Assembly (NCBI RefSeq): GCF_025457425.1
Contig: NZ_JAMXIA010000001.1
Coordinates: 2,170,001 to 2,234,000, forward strand
Source: Chryseobacterium foetidum
GTDB lineage: Bacteria; Bacteroidota; Bacteroidia; Flavobacteriales; Weeksellaceae
DNA length: 64,000 nt
Direction: 5' to 3'
The notes under the pieces are model-generated. The model searched no databases and was not told where the DNA came from. It worked only from the letters and a program-made list of their open reading frames with translations. The position numbers and the translations under genes were made by a program. Of this stretch, positions 52,434-60,879 are shown piece after piece (position 1 is the stretch's first letter; each line of letters starts with the position of its first letter).

Positions 52434-52969
52434 TGGCTTCTGAAGAACTGATCAAAAGATTAAATGAAACGATAGAAAACATTCCTGATTTTCCTATTGA
52501 CGGAATTCAGTTTAAAGATATTTCGACTATTTTTCTCGATCATCAGCTTTATAAAGATGTAATTGAAGATTTTGTACAGTTCAGCAAAGGAAAAATCGAT
52601 GCCGTCTGTGGAATTGAAAGCCGCGGTTATCTTTTCGGAATTGCGATCGCCTCAGCTTTGGAAGTTCCTTTCATTTTAATCAGAAAAGCAGGAAAACTGC
52701 CACCACCAGTCATTTCAGAAAGTTATGATCTTGAGTACGGAAGTGCTGTGATCGAAACCCGTCACGGACAGATCAAAAAAGGACAGCGCATTTTGATTCA
52801 CGACGATCTACTGGCAACAGGCGGAACCACAGAAGCTGCTGCCAAATTAGTTGAAAAACAAGGAGCAAATGTTTCGCAGTTCAGTTTTTTAATTGGGTTG
52901 AAAGCCCTTCGCGGAGAGGAGAAATTAAAGAAATTTGATGCGGAAATTTACCGCATTTTAGAATATTAA
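52433..52969 (+). CDS. apt: Adenine phosphoribosyltransferase
   Basis: A 178-residue enzyme that turns adenine and PRPP into AMP. Landmarks are IPDFPIDGIQFKDISTIF, GIESRGYLFG, FILIRKAGKLP and the PRPP-binding loop RILIHDDLLATGGT, which fit family length and order. The start codon overlaps the stop of the upstream lipoprotein gene (TAATG). A purine salvage enzyme coupled to an envelope lipoprotein gene is unexpected, and no functional link is suggested by sequence. Confidence 0.95.
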   Translation: MASEELIKRLNETIENIPDFPIDGIQFKDISTIFLDHQLYKDVIEDFVQFSKGKIDAVCGIESRGYLFGIAIASALEVPFILIRKAGKLPPPVISESYDLEYGSAVIETRHGQIKKGQRILIHDDLLATGGTTEAAAKLVEKQGANVSQFSFLIGLKALRGEEKLKKFDAEIYRILEY

Positions 52970-53000
52970 AATTTAAAACTAATAATACTCGCAAAGTATT

Positions 53001-53030
53001 TTGTAAATCATTCAGAAACAATTAAATTTG
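53001..53030 (+). promoter_or_regulatory. Promoter of the TPR-ribH operon (TTG-N19-TAAATTTG)
   Basis: TTG at 53001-53003, 19-base spacer, TAAATTTG at 53023-53030, 21 bases before the start codon at 53052. Confidence 0.8.
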
Positions 53031-53051
53031 CAGTTCAATTTTTAAGAATTT

Positions 53052-53762
53052 ATGGCAAAATTGGGAAATAAGGCTCCGAACGAGCAGGAAGGTAAAGAAA
53101 CAGTGGAATTCTTTAAAGACCTTGACAGAGAAGCTTTAAACACAGAAAGATTCCTTGAAAAATATTCAAAACCATTAGGTATTGCTTTTGGCGTACTTGT
53201 TTTAGGCGTTTTAGGATTCTTCGGATACCAACAGTTTGTGGTAGCTCCAAAAAATGCTGAGGCAGTAAAAACATATCTTTCTGCACAGAAAAATCTTACA
53301 GAAGGTAAAGATAAAGAAGCTTTAGGTGGAAAATCTGCGGCTAATCCAGGATTTTTAGGTACTTACAATGAGTATTCTTCTACTAAAGTGGGTAAACTGG
53401 CTGGTTACAATGCGGCTCTTTTAAAATTCAAGGAAGGAAAATATCAGGAAGCTTATGATCTGATGGATCAGTTTTCTTCAGACAACAAGACTTTGGAAGC
53501 AATGAAATATGGAGTAATGGCAGATGCACAGTCTGGTTTGAACAAAAACACTGAAGCTTTAAGCCTTTTAGACAAAGCAGTTTCTGCATCAAATGACCCT
53601 TATACAACGTATTATTTTACAAGAAAAGCTGGTATTTTGGCTTTAGGTTTAAAGAAAAATGCAGAAGCTAAAAAATATTTTACTACCATCGACGAAAAGT
53701 ATCAGGATTACGACAACGGAATGTCTGATTCTTATATTGAAATGTCTAAATATTTAAACTAA
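53052..53762 (+). CDS. Membrane-anchored TPR protein
   Basis: A 236-residue protein. A polar N-terminal segment of about 42 residues precedes one membrane helix (about 46-64, IAFGVLVLGVLGFFGYQQF), giving an N-in orientation with the rest in the periplasm. The periplasmic part has TPR-like helix pairs (GYNAALLKFKEGKYQEAYDL, KNTEALSLLDKAV, YYFTRKAGILALGLKKNAEA). This layout matches YfgM-type or Tol-associated TPR proteins. It is followed 3 bases later by ribH, a pairing common in Flavobacteriia. Confidence 0.8.
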   Translation: MAKLGNKAPNEQEGKETVEFFKDLDREALNTERFLEKYSKPLGIAFGVLVLGVLGFFGYQQFVVAPKNAEAVKTYLSAQKNLTEGKDKEALGGKSAANPGFLGTYNEYSSTKVGKLAGYNAALLKFKEGKYQEAYDLMDQFSSDNKTLEAMKYGVMADAQSGLNKNTEALSLLDKAVSASNDPYTTYYFTRKAGILALGLKKNAEAKKYFTTIDEKYQDYDNGMSDSYIEMSKYLN

Positions 53763-53765
53763 AAC

Positions 53766-54281
53766 ATGGCAACAGTTAATCTTTCAGATTACAAGCCACT
53801 TCATATATCCAATGCCGAAGATTTTTCTATCGGCATTGTTTTTTCTGAGTGGAATGACTTTGTAACCTACAATCTTCGTGATGCAGCGCTTGAAATTCTT
53901 GAAAAAGAAGGCGTAAAAAAAGAAAACATCAGACTTTTTTCGGTTCCGGGAGCTTTTGAACTGAATTATGCAAGCATGCAGCTTTGCAAAGAACGTAAGT
54001 TTGATGCGGTAATTTCTATAGGATGCGTAATCCGTGGCGAAACGCCTCATTTTGATTTTGTATGTGATGCCGTGGCACAAGGAATTAAAGACTGCAATAT
54101 TTTAACAGATACCCCAACTATTTTCTGCGTTTTAACTGATGACACCAAAGAACAGTCAATCGCAAGAAGTGGCGGCGACCTTGGAAATAAAGGCGTTGAA
54201 GCGGCGGTAACGGCTTTGAGAATGATTGATTTTAAAAAGAATCTTTCAGACAAAAAAGGAAATATTGGTTTCGGGAAATAA
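53766..54281 (+). CDS. ribH: 6,7-dimethyl-8-ribityllumazine synthase
   Basis: A 171-residue enzyme of the penultimate riboflavin step. It joins 5-amino-6-ribitylaminouracil with dihydroxybutanone phosphate. Motifs are FSVPGAFELNYASMQLC, SIGCVIRGETPHFDFVCDAV (His in the phosphate/catalytic region) and PTIFCVLTDDT. A 14-residue acidic-basic tail ends the protein. It lies 3 bases after the TPR protein gene and shares its promoter. Other rib genes are not in the window. Confidence 0.96.
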   Translation: MATVNLSDYKPLHISNAEDFSIGIVFSEWNDFVTYNLRDAALEILEKEGVKKENIRLFSVPGAFELNYASMQLCKERKFDAVISIGCVIRGETPHFDFVCDAVAQGIKDCNILTDTPTIFCVLTDDTKEQSIARSGGDLGNKGVEAAVTALRMIDFKKNLSDKKGNIGFGK

Positions 54282-54303
54282 TTCCTAAATCTTTAAAAAT
54301 AAC

Positions 54304-54330
54304 AAAGGAGCTTTTCACAGCTCCTTTTCT
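54304..54330. terminator. Bidirectional terminator
   Basis: AAAGGAGCT / AGCTCCTTT stem with 6-base loop, then TTCTTTT. It includes the stop codon of the minus-strand gene ending at 54315. Confidence 0.75.
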
Positions 54331-55475
54331 TTTATATACAGTTTGTTCTGATCAATTAAATGAGGCACAAACCGACTTTGATTATTCGTAATTAAATTGA
54401 CACTTTCCCTGATGCCGATTCCGGCAGCCTCCTGACCGATGACCCAGCTTCCGATGACAGGATGATTTCCGTCGAAGTTGGGAAGATCAAACAACTGCTG
54501 ATAGATGAAACCGGTTTTGCCATACTCGCCTTCATTTTTCTCCAACAGAACACTATTTTTGTGAATACTCACATTCGCTCCCTCCCGTGAATAGATTGGT
54601 TTTTTTACGAAACTCGTTAGAGTTCTCTGTTCAAAATAACACTCCAAAAGATAGGGGTGATTTGGATACATTTCCCATAAAATAGGCAAAATAGCTTTTG
54701 AAGAAAGAAGTATTTTCCATGACGGCTCGATCCATTGAGATCTGAAATTATTTTTAACTAATTTTTCACCAAAACCGTCATCCAAAATCCATTCGTAAGG
54801 ATAAAGTTTGAAAATATATTCCATTACACTTCGGTCAGCCGCAATGAACTCTCCCACATCTTCCGCCCAGCCAATATCCTGAATCGGAATAAATTCAGTT
54901 TCAAAACCAGCCTGTGTAGCACAATCACGCAGATATTCCACATTGGTGACGTCTTCAATATTTGTAAGGGAAGCAAAATAAATATAATGCGGATCCATAT
55001 ATTTTTTAAGATACGTCCAGTAATCAACCAGTTTTTCATGGATGGAATTAAACTGATCTTTCCCCGGAAACATTTCCTGTAACCAGTACCACTGAATAAC
55101 AGAGCCTTCGTAAAGAGAAGTCGGCGTATCAGCATTGAATTCAAGAAGTTTTAAATTTTTCCCGTCAAAACCAAAATCAAACCTTCCGTAAATCGAAGGA
55201 TGATCTTCTTCCCAGCTCGTGACGATATATTTTCTGAAATATTCAGGAATATTAAACCTGTCCCAAAGATTCTTGTCGATAACATAATCTACAGCTTCCA
55301 GACACATCTGCCACAATTCTGCAGTTGCCCTTTCGATGGTGTTCACTTCATCCATGGAAAGTTCGTAATAAAGACTTTCATCCCAATACAAATCTTCCAT
55401 AGAATGATATCCAAAACCTAAATTTTCAAGCTTGTGTTCCCAGTTTTTTCTGAATGGTGAGGGTATTCTTTTCAT
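54315..55475 (-). CDS. Glutathionylspermidine synthase-like ATP-grasp protein (YgiC/YjfC type)
   Basis: A 386-residue protein of the glutathionylspermidine synthase preATP-grasp family. Motifs include YGRFDFGFDG, LLEFNADTPTSLYEG (metal/substrate region), KPIYSREGANVSI (ATP-binding Lys and Arg) and VIGSWVIGQEAAGIGIRESV. In E. coli the relatives YgiC and YjfC lack proven glutathionylspermidine activity, so the ligase reaction is uncertain. It is the third gene of a minus-strand operon with two small lipoproteins at 55485 and 55817. Confidence 0.88.
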   Translation of the reverse strand: MKRIPSPFRKNWEHKLENLGFGYHSMEDLYWDESLYYELSMDEVNTIERATAELWQMCLEAVDYVIDKNLWDRFNIPEYFRKYIVTSWEEDHPSIYGRFDFGFDGKNLKLLEFNADTPTSLYEGSVIQWYWLQEMFPGKDQFNSIHEKLVDYWTYLKKYMDPHYIYFASLTNIEDVTNVEYLRDCATQAGFETEFIPIQDIGWAEDVGEFIAADRSVMEYIFKLYPYEWILDDGFGEKLVKNNFRSQWIEPSWKILLSSKAILPILWEMYPNHPYLLECYFEQRTLTSFVKKPIYSREGANVSIHKNSVLLEKNEGEYGKTGFIYQQLFDLPNFDGNHPVIGSWVIGQEAAGIGIRESVNLITNNQSRFVPHLIDQNKLYIKEKEL

Positions 55476-55484
55476 TTTTAAATT

Positions 55485-55817
55485 CTAAGATGATGCCCTG
55501 AAACCGCTTCTGCCCATTCCGCCACTTACTACATTTCCTTTGTATGTGCTTCTTCCGATATTCGATTTTGAACTGATGGCATCGCTGTAGTATCCTGTTC
55601 TTTGAAAAGCACCATTGCTGTAAGCCCCATACGGTCTGAAAGCGTGATACAGCAAAAGCCCTGTCATAAAACCATGCGACCTTGAATAAGACGCCGTGGA
55701 ATCTGAACGCATATACACCTTCTTTTCGTTTTGTCCCTGCACTTTTGACGGTTCCTGAGAGCAGGCCGCCAAAATTCCGGTCACGAAAAGTAACTTTATA
55801 GATTTTGATTTTTTCAT
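55485..55817 (-). CDS. Ser/Gly-rich small lipoprotein (YgiB-like by context)
   Basis: A 110-residue lipoprotein with lipobox LAAC (about residue 19). The mature part is Ser/Tyr/Gly-rich (YMRSDSTASYSRSHGFMTGL, then GRSTYKGNVVSGGMGRSGF). The composition and Gly/Ser/Arg-rich end resemble the DUF1190/UPF0441 (YgiB) and UPF0323 lipoproteins that accompany YgiC-like ligases in other phyla. It sits 9 bases before the ATP-grasp gene and overlaps its upstream neighbour by one base, so all three are likely co-translated. Confidence 0.65.
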   Translation of the reverse strand: MKKSKSIKLLFVTGILAACSQEPSKVQGQNEKKVYMRSDSTASYSRSHGFMTGLLLYHAFRPYGAYSNGAFQRTGYYSDAISSKSNIGRSTYKGNVVSGGMGRSGFRASS

Positions 55818-56143
55818 TACTGTACCGTGATATAAAATTCGTAATCTTTTTTCACTTTGGTATTGTGCTCATTTCCGTTGGCATCCTCCACCATTTGCAG
55901 AGAATCGCCCAAAGCAGGAATTGTATCTCTTTTGATGATTTCTTTGAAAAGTTTATTGTCTTTCCAGATTTTATGCTTGGTAATCAAAACATCGGCAGTA
56001 TCGATGTGCTGTACAGAAAGCTCTGTTTCTACAGATGCTTTTTTATCTACATTTTGTACCTCATCTTCTTTCTCTTCGGTTTCTTCACAAGCTACAGCGG
56101 TCATCAAGCCAAAAATTAGAAGACAGAATTTAAATTTTCTCAC
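55817..56143 (-). CDS. Small acidic lipoprotein, function unknown
   Basis: A 108-residue lipoprotein with signal MRKFKFCLLIFGLMTAVAC (lipobox AVAC, about residue 19). A Glu/Asp-rich linker (EETEEKEDEVQNVDKK) leads into a beta-rich part with KDNKLFKEIIKRDTIPALGD and VKKDYEFYITVQ. No family is recognised. It is the first gene of the three-gene operon with the Ser/Gly-rich lipoprotein and the ATP-grasp ligase. Confidence 0.65.
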   Translation of the reverse strand: MRKFKFCLLIFGLMTAVACEETEEKEDEVQNVDKKASVETELSVQHIDTADVLITKHKIWKDNKLFKEIIKRDTIPALGDSLQMVEDANGNEHNTKVKKDYEFYITVQ

Positions 56144-56208
56144 TTTCGTTATATTTTTCTACAAAAATATTATTTAAAATTTTAAATTTACCTAAAAAAA
56201 TAACAGAT

Positions 56209-57056
56209 ATGAAATGGACAAACGACAGAAGTGACAATGTAGATGACAGAAGAGGCCTGGGCGGTGGCGGAATGGCCGTGGGCGGAGGTCTTGGAACCAT
56301 TATCATTGCAGCCATTGTTTTCTTTCTGGGAGGCGATCCTTCCGCAATTCTTTCTTCAGGAGGAGGCTCTCCACAGCAGACCGAACAAAGACAGCTATCC
56401 AAAGAAGAACTCAATGTGAGAAGTTTCATTCAAATGATTACTGCTGAAAATGAACAAACCTGGCAGAAAATTTTTGCCGAAAACAATATGCAGTATAAAC
56501 CTGCAAAAGTAGTTCTGTTTGAAGAAATACTTCATCTGGCTGCGGAACAGCACAATCTGCGATGGGACCTTTTTATTGCCCTGCCGATCAATCGGTTTAT
56601 ATGGATATGAGTTTCTTCAATGAACTTCAGTCAAAATTCGGAGCCAAGGTTACAGAATTTACCATTGCCTACGTTATGGCTCACGAAATGGGACACCACG
56701 TACAAAATCTTTTAGGTGTTTTAAATGAAACCCATAATGCCAGACAAAGCGGCCGTTATTCTGAATCTGATCTCAACAAAATGTCTGTAGCTACCGAACT
56801 TCAGGCCGATTTCTATGCCGGACTTTGGGCAAGATACTCCAACGAGAGAGAAAGTTTCTTAGAACCCGGTGATTTGGAATCAGCTGTGGAAGCCGCAGAA
56901 GCCGTGGGCGATGACAATATCCAGAAAAGATCTCAGGGATATGTGAATCAGGAGAGCTTTACACATGGCTCATCTGCACAGCGTAAAGAATGGTTTATGA
57001 AAGGCTACAATTCCGGAGACATCAGACAGGGAAACACCTTCCAGCAAGTAAGATAA
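56209..57056 (+). pseudogene. Frameshifted neutral zinc metallopeptidase (YpfJ family)
   Basis: The N-terminal frame (56209-56610) starts MKWTNDRSDNVDDRRGLGGG with a membrane helix at about 25-43 (GGGLGTIIIAAIVFFLGG), as in YpfJ proteins. It goes wrong near codon 107 (VVLFEEILHLAAEQ). The other frame from 56529 reads TSSGCGTAQSAMGPFYCPAD, the expected family sequence, and continues with the zinc motif HEMGHHVQNLLG, TELQADFYAGLWA and GSSAQRKEWFMKGY to 57056. One base is missing between 56526 and 56529. Rejoined length is about 283 residues, normal for the family. Every other part is intact, so either a recent mutation or a sequencing error explains it. Confidence 0.85.
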
Positions 57057-57082
57057 CTTTTAGAACTTTGATTAAATATTTA

Positions 57083-57117
57083 AATCTGTGGAGTGTAATG
57101 CTTCACAGGTTTTTTTA
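57083..57117 (+). terminator. Terminator of the metallopeptidase gene
   Basis: AATCTGTG and CACAGGTT (one G-U pair) form the stem, followed by seven T. Confidence 0.7.
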
Positions 57118-57262
57118 TGTAAACTTTAAAAAAAAGGACTACAAAAATTTTGAGATTGATAAGATGTTTGCAAAATTTGTTTTTTTCTGCAGCAAATCCT
57201 TACATTTAAACCGGAAAAATTAATATCAGCTTTTTGTAAGAACTGCTGAATAAACAAGAAGT

Positions 57263-58021
57263 ATGAATTCAATCGTAATCAACGTTGGCAACAGCAATAT
57301 CAGATTCGGACTTTTTAATGGTGACAACTGCGAAATTTCCTGGGTCATTAATACAAAACCTTACCGTACAGCCGACGAGCTTCACGGTCAGATGCTGATT
57401 CTTTATCAAACCTATAAAGTTGATCCTGAAAAAATCGGGAAAATCATCATCGGTTCTGTAGTCCCGCAGCTGACGAGGGAGATTAGCTCAGCAATAAGAA
57501 AAATCCATGGAATCATGCCCATCATGGTCGATCGAAATACACCTTCAGCGGTTGTTGCGAAGTCAAAACAAATGGGAACTGATATTTATGCCAATCTTGT
57601 GGCGGCTCACAACATGTATCCGGACAGAAAAAAAATCGTTCTTGATTTTGGAACTGCCCTTACGGCAAGCTGCGTCGCTGAAAATGGCGAATGTCTGGGT
57701 GTTATCATTGCTCCGGGCATTGTGACGGCTTTGAATTCACTGATCAGTCAGACCGCCCAACTTCCGGAAATTGAACTGGTAAAACCGAAATCTGTTTTGG
57801 GATTAGACACTGTTTCCTGCATGCAAAGCGGGATGGTCTACGGTTTTTTAGGAATGGTGGAAGGTTTCATCGACCGAATTAATGATGAAGTCAACGACGA
57901 CTGTTTCGTTATCGCCACTGGTGGCGTTTCCCACGTTTACAAACCGTTGACGGACAAAATACATCTGGCAGATCGGCTTCATACTTTGAAGGGATTGTAT
58001 TTTTTAGGGAAAGATATTTAA
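57263..58021 (+). CDS. coaX: Type III pantothenate kinase
   Basis: A 252-residue ASKHA-fold kinase that phosphorylates pantothenate in the first step of CoA synthesis. Motifs are the N-terminal phosphate loop INVGNSNIRFGLF, the pantothenate site GTDIYANLVAAHNMYP, ILDFGTALTASCV (read as VLDFGTALTASCVAENGE), IIAPGI and the C-terminal FVIATGGVSHVY. A family-wide DxGNT appears here as NVGNSN. Type III enzymes need K+ and are not inhibited by CoA. The gene appears monocistronic. Confidence 0.95.
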   Translation: MNSIVINVGNSNIRFGLFNGDNCEISWVINTKPYRTADELHGQMLILYQTYKVDPEKIGKIIIGSVVPQLTREISSAIRKIHGIMPIMVDRNTPSAVVAKSKQMGTDIYANLVAAHNMYPDRKKIVLDFGTALTASCVAENGECLGVIIAPGIVTALNSLISQTAQLPEIELVKPKSVLGLDTVSCMQSGMVYGFLGMVEGFIDRINDEVNDDCFVIATGGVSHVYKPLTDKIHLADRLHTLKGLYFLGKDI

Positions 58022-58024
58022 CAA

Positions 58025-58087
58025 AGGTTGAGGTTAAGGTTGAGGTTGCGATGATTTTCTTCTAAACCTGAGCCTCATCCTTAACCT
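58025..58087. repeat. AGGTTGAGG-type inverted repeat between coaX and tadA
   Basis: AGGTTGAGGTTAAGGTTGAGGTT-like tract on the left pairs imperfectly with AACCTGAGCCTCATCCTTAACCT on the right. It could fold into a long stem-loop that terminates both convergent genes. It is built of repeated AGGTT units. Confidence 0.5.
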
Positions 58088-58090
58088 GGT

Positions 58091-58522
58091 TTATCTTTTC
58101 GATCTAAAAAACTCTTTTACAATCGCTGAGCATTCATTTTCCATAATTCCGGAGACGATCTCTGTTTTGGGATGAAGACTGAGGTTTTTGTTGATGAATC
58201 CGCGCTGCTCATCTCTGGCACCGATCACAACTTTTGAAATCTGTGACCAGCTCAATGCTCCTGAACACATGACACAAGGTTCCATCGTAACGTACAGTGT
58301 ACAGTTGATGAGGTATTTTCCACCTAAAAAATTGGCGGCTGAGGTGATGGCCTGCATTTCTGCGTGAGCGGTAACATCGTTTAAGGTTTCAGTTAAATTA
58401 TGAGCTCTCGCAATAATTCTGTCGTTTGAAACAATGACGCAGCCAATGGGAACTTCATCCTTTTCCAATGCGAGTTGAGCTTCCTGAAAAGCCATTTTCA
58501 TAAAATATTCGTCTGTAAACAT
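58091..58522 (-). CDS. tadA: tRNA-adenosine/nucleoside deaminase (TadA/guanine deaminase-like)
   Basis: A 143-residue zinc deaminase. The catalytic sites are HAEMQAI (His zinc ligand and proton-shuttling Glu) and PCVMCSGAL (two Cys zinc ligands), with VPIGCVIV upstream. TadA converts A34 of tRNA-Arg to inosine. Short homologues can also be guanine deaminases, but the DEVPIGCV and RAHNLTE pattern favours TadA. A terminator hairpin (58529-58555) of the preceding gene lies just before the start codon, so the tadA promoter must overlap or lie within it. Confidence 0.88.
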   Translation of the reverse strand: MFTDEYFMKMAFQEAQLALEKDEVPIGCVIVSNDRIIARAHNLTETLNDVTAHAEMQAITSAANFLGGKYLINCTLYVTMEPCVMCSGALSWSQISKVVIGARDEQRGFINKNLSLHPKTEIVSGIMENECSAIVKEFFRSKR

Positions 58523-58528
58523 AAAAAT

Positions 58529-58555
58529 AAAAGCTTAGTACAAAACTAAGCTTTT
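58529..58555 (-). terminator. Terminator of the barrel gene at 58578
   Basis: A perfect 10-bp stem AAAAGCTTAG / CTAAGCTTTT with a 7-base loop, then TTATTTTT on the minus strand, directly abutting the tadA start codon. Confidence 0.8.
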
Positions 58556-58577
58556 CAGGATATATTTTTTATTATAA

Positions 58578-59126
58578 TTAAAATCTGTAACCAATGCCAC
58601 CCATGATTTTTCCGGTAACAGGCTCAGAATAATTATTTCTATCTGTTCCAAATCTTCTGGCGATTCCGCCACTTGCTTCGATGACTAATCTTTCTTTAAT
58701 TACCCATTTTCCACCAACGCCAAAACCAATACCAACTGTTGTTAGCTTCTCATCTCTATAATTAAAATTTCCATTGCTATAATAATCATATGAACTATAG
58801 CTATCAGTTGTAACAGGGATAAAACCCTCGAAAAAGAATCCTTGGGCATATTTTCCCCCCATATAATATCTAAAATAAGGAGAGAATTGCGTAAAATTAT
58901 CTACATTATCATCTAATGTTATCATGGCATTCAAACCCACACCCATGTCTTTATTGAGAATTCTCTCATAAGACACGTTGATCATCGGTACTGCAATAAG
59001 AAGAATAGGATCCACGACGATGTCGTTTTTTCTTTCTGAGGCGGATTCCTGAGTGGAGTTTAGATCCTGTGCAAAAAGGTTTATTGCTGTAAATAAAACC
59101 GTTAAAATTGTAAAGAGTTTTTTCAT
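58578..59126 (-). CDS. Outer-membrane beta-barrel protein
   Basis: A 182-residue protein with signal peptide MKKLFTILTVLFTAINLFAQ. The mature chain has alternating strands (VDPILLIAVPMINVSYERIL, QFSPYFRYYMGGKYAQGFFF, TTVGIGFGVGGKWVI) and ends in IMGGIGYRF, a strong outer-membrane signal with C-terminal Phe. It resembles DUF3575-like small barrels. Not closely related to the other barrel proteins in the window. Function unknown. Confidence 0.7.
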   Translation of the reverse strand: MKKLFTILTVLFTAINLFAQDLNSTQESASERKNDIVVDPILLIAVPMINVSYERILNKDMGVGLNAMITLDDNVDNFTQFSPYFRYYMGGKYAQGFFFEGFIPVTTDSYSSYDYYSNGNFNYRDEKLTTVGIGFGVGGKWVIKERLVIEASGGIARRFGTDRNNYSEPVTGKIMGGIGYRF

Positions 59127-59184
59127 GAAGTTTTTTTGCCAAAAATAAACATTCCCACGACACGGTGAACTTTTTTATGAAATT

Positions 59185-59805
59185 TTAATCAAATTTCAAG
59201 CTTAATGGCAGTTTGAAGCGGGATCTCACGGGAATTCCGTTGATGTATAAAGGCGAAAACTTTTCTGCAACAGAATACAGCGCGATCTCAGCCTGTCTGT
59301 TGAAAGTGAAATTTTCTCCTTCTGCTTTTACATGCGAGATACTTCCGTCTTTTTCCACAATGAAGTCGACGTGTGTTTTTAAGTCTTTCACATCAGTGTA
59401 AACTCCGTCTGAATAGAAAAGATTGGCAACTTCCTGCCTTAAAGCATTGATGCCGCCAGGATAATCTGCGTCTTTGTCAATGGTCTGTGCAACGTCTTTT
59501 CTGTTCTGAATCTGTGATTTTACAGAGTTAAAGCGTTCGAGGTCTTCAAGATTTTTTGTTTTCAGAAGAACTCCTATGAGGGCAACATTTTCAATACTGT
59601 CCATCTTTCTCATAAAAAGCTGAAAATCTTTTTTGATGGAAATTTTCACGAAGTTATTTTGTTCTTTATCAAATTTCTTTTTGAACTCCTGATTCAGCAT
59701 GCTTCTGTGTTGGTTGTAATACATTTTTACAGCGCGGAAATCTTCCGTCTGCTGAGAAAAGAGCATGGCTGAAAGGTTTATAAAAAAGAAAATACAATAC
59801 TTCAC
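59185..59805 (-). CDS. Exported protein with TonB C-terminal-like domain
   Basis: A 206-residue protein with a signal peptide (MKYCIFFFINLSAMLFSQ). A helical region (about 20-110) precedes a C-terminal domain (about 130-206) with VDFIVEKDGSISHVKAEGE and the end GIPVRSRFKLPLSLKF. This is the TonB C-terminal pattern: xFxVxxDGxxxxV followed by NGxPVxxxxxxPxxF. A true TonB has a membrane anchor and Pro-rich spacer, both absent here, so it is probably a periplasmic TonB-like protein. It is separated from its neighbours and likely monocistronic. Confidence 0.65.
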   Translation of the reverse strand: MKYCIFFFINLSAMLFSQQTEDFRAVKMYYNQHRSMLNQEFKKKFDKEQNNFVKISIKKDFQLFMRKMDSIENVALIGVLLKTKNLEDLERFNSVKSQIQNRKDVAQTIDKDADYPGGINALRQEVANLFYSDGVYTDVKDLKTHVDFIVEKDGSISHVKAEGENFTFNRQAEIALYSVAEKFSPLYINGIPVRSRFKLPLSLKFD

Positions 59806-59879
59806 AAAAGGTTATTTATGTAAATATAAGCAAAAAAGTATGTAAATTATTTAATTGTAAGCTTTAAAGTTGAAGAAAA

Positions 59880-59908
59880 CAAAAACCGAAGCTCGTCGAA
59901 CTTCGGTT
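59880..59908 (-). terminator. Terminator of the second GLPGLI gene
   Basis: On the minus strand, AACCGAAG and CTTCGGTT stem with a 9-base loop, then TTTTTG. Confidence 0.75.
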
Positions 59909-59914
59909 GATATA

Positions 59915-60769
59915 TTAATTTAATTCTATCGGATTGCTGTTGCGTTTCATTTCCTCTTTCATTCTTTCCTCTCTTCTTTTTCTCATCTCAGCAGAATTCT
60001 GATTTCCGCCGCCACGACTCATGGGTGGACTTGGTGCGCCAATTCTTATTCCGCCACCGCCACCAGTGTTTTGAGCACTCATGAAAGCTTGCGGATCTTT
60101 TCTGAACTTTTCCAGCTGTTTGTTGTAATCGCTTCTTTTTACCTTCATCGTATTTCCGAAACGGTTGGTTTCAGGAAAATCTGCAACTTTATAGTTTCTC
60201 ATTAAATCAAATGAATATTCTGCTTTGTCATCCTCAATTTTTACAATTAATCCGGGTAGACCTGCAAATTTGTAAGGTCCGTCCTGATAGGGAAGATCAG
60301 TGGTGAACCATGCAGTCCATTTTCGTCCTGCAAAATCTGTTTCAGCTTTCTGCACTTTGTAATCACCGATTTTCGTAGTTTCAGAAAGCATTTTCCAGCT
60401 GATTGGCCGCTCTTCTTCATAAGAGTAAACATCTCTTCCGATTCTGTTTTTATAAGTAACTTTCTGTGTAGATTTATCTTTTTCAATAGAATAATCAATG
60501 TTGGTTCTCAAACCTTCCATCTGTTCACGGTTGAAATTTCTAGCACCGCCACTCTGAAACATCGCCTGCATTACAGAATCTCTTTTGATACGGTTTTCAG
60601 AATAAAACTGAGATTTCTCTTTGGAAATGTCCAGATAGGCATTCTCAGTTTTAACATCGTTTTTATTTTCAGCGTCAGATTTCATGGTAACCTGATACAC
60701 AAAACGGTTTACCTGTGCGTTGAAACTCAATGCTGCGAAACAGGTCGTCAGGAAGAAAATTTTTTTCAT
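59915..60769 (-). CDS. GLPGLI family protein (second copy)
   Basis: A 284-residue exported protein with signal peptide MKKIFFLTTCFAALSFNAQ. It shows NRFVYQVTMKSD near the start, GRKWTAWFTTDLPYQDG and the signature DGPYKFAGLPGLIVKIEDD. Unlike the copy at 11409, it ends in a Gly/Pro/Arg-rich, low-complexity tail (MSAQNTGGGGGIRIGAPSPP, then SRGGGNQNSAEMRKRREERM). That tail might attach the protein to other envelope parts. The family is Bacteroidota-specific and of unknown function. Confidence 0.88.
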   Translation of the reverse strand: MKKIFFLTTCFAALSFNAQVNRFVYQVTMKSDAENKNDVKTENAYLDISKEKSQFYSENRIKRDSVMQAMFQSGGARNFNREQMEGLRTNIDYSIEKDKSTQKVTYKNRIGRDVYSYEEERPISWKMLSETTKIGDYKVQKAETDFAGRKWTAWFTTDLPYQDGPYKFAGLPGLIVKIEDDKAEYSFDLMRNYKVADFPETNRFGNTMKVKRSDYNKQLEKFRKDPQAFMSAQNTGGGGGIRIGAPSPPMSRGGGNQNSAEMRKRREERMKEEMKRNSNPIELN

Positions 60770-60879
60770 TCTGTTTTAATTTTAAGGTTGGATATTAATC
60801 TTTTGGCAAAGTTAAACTTATCAATGATAAAAATAGTTAAAAATAAAAACACCAATTTTTATTTACTGATTATTAGTCG

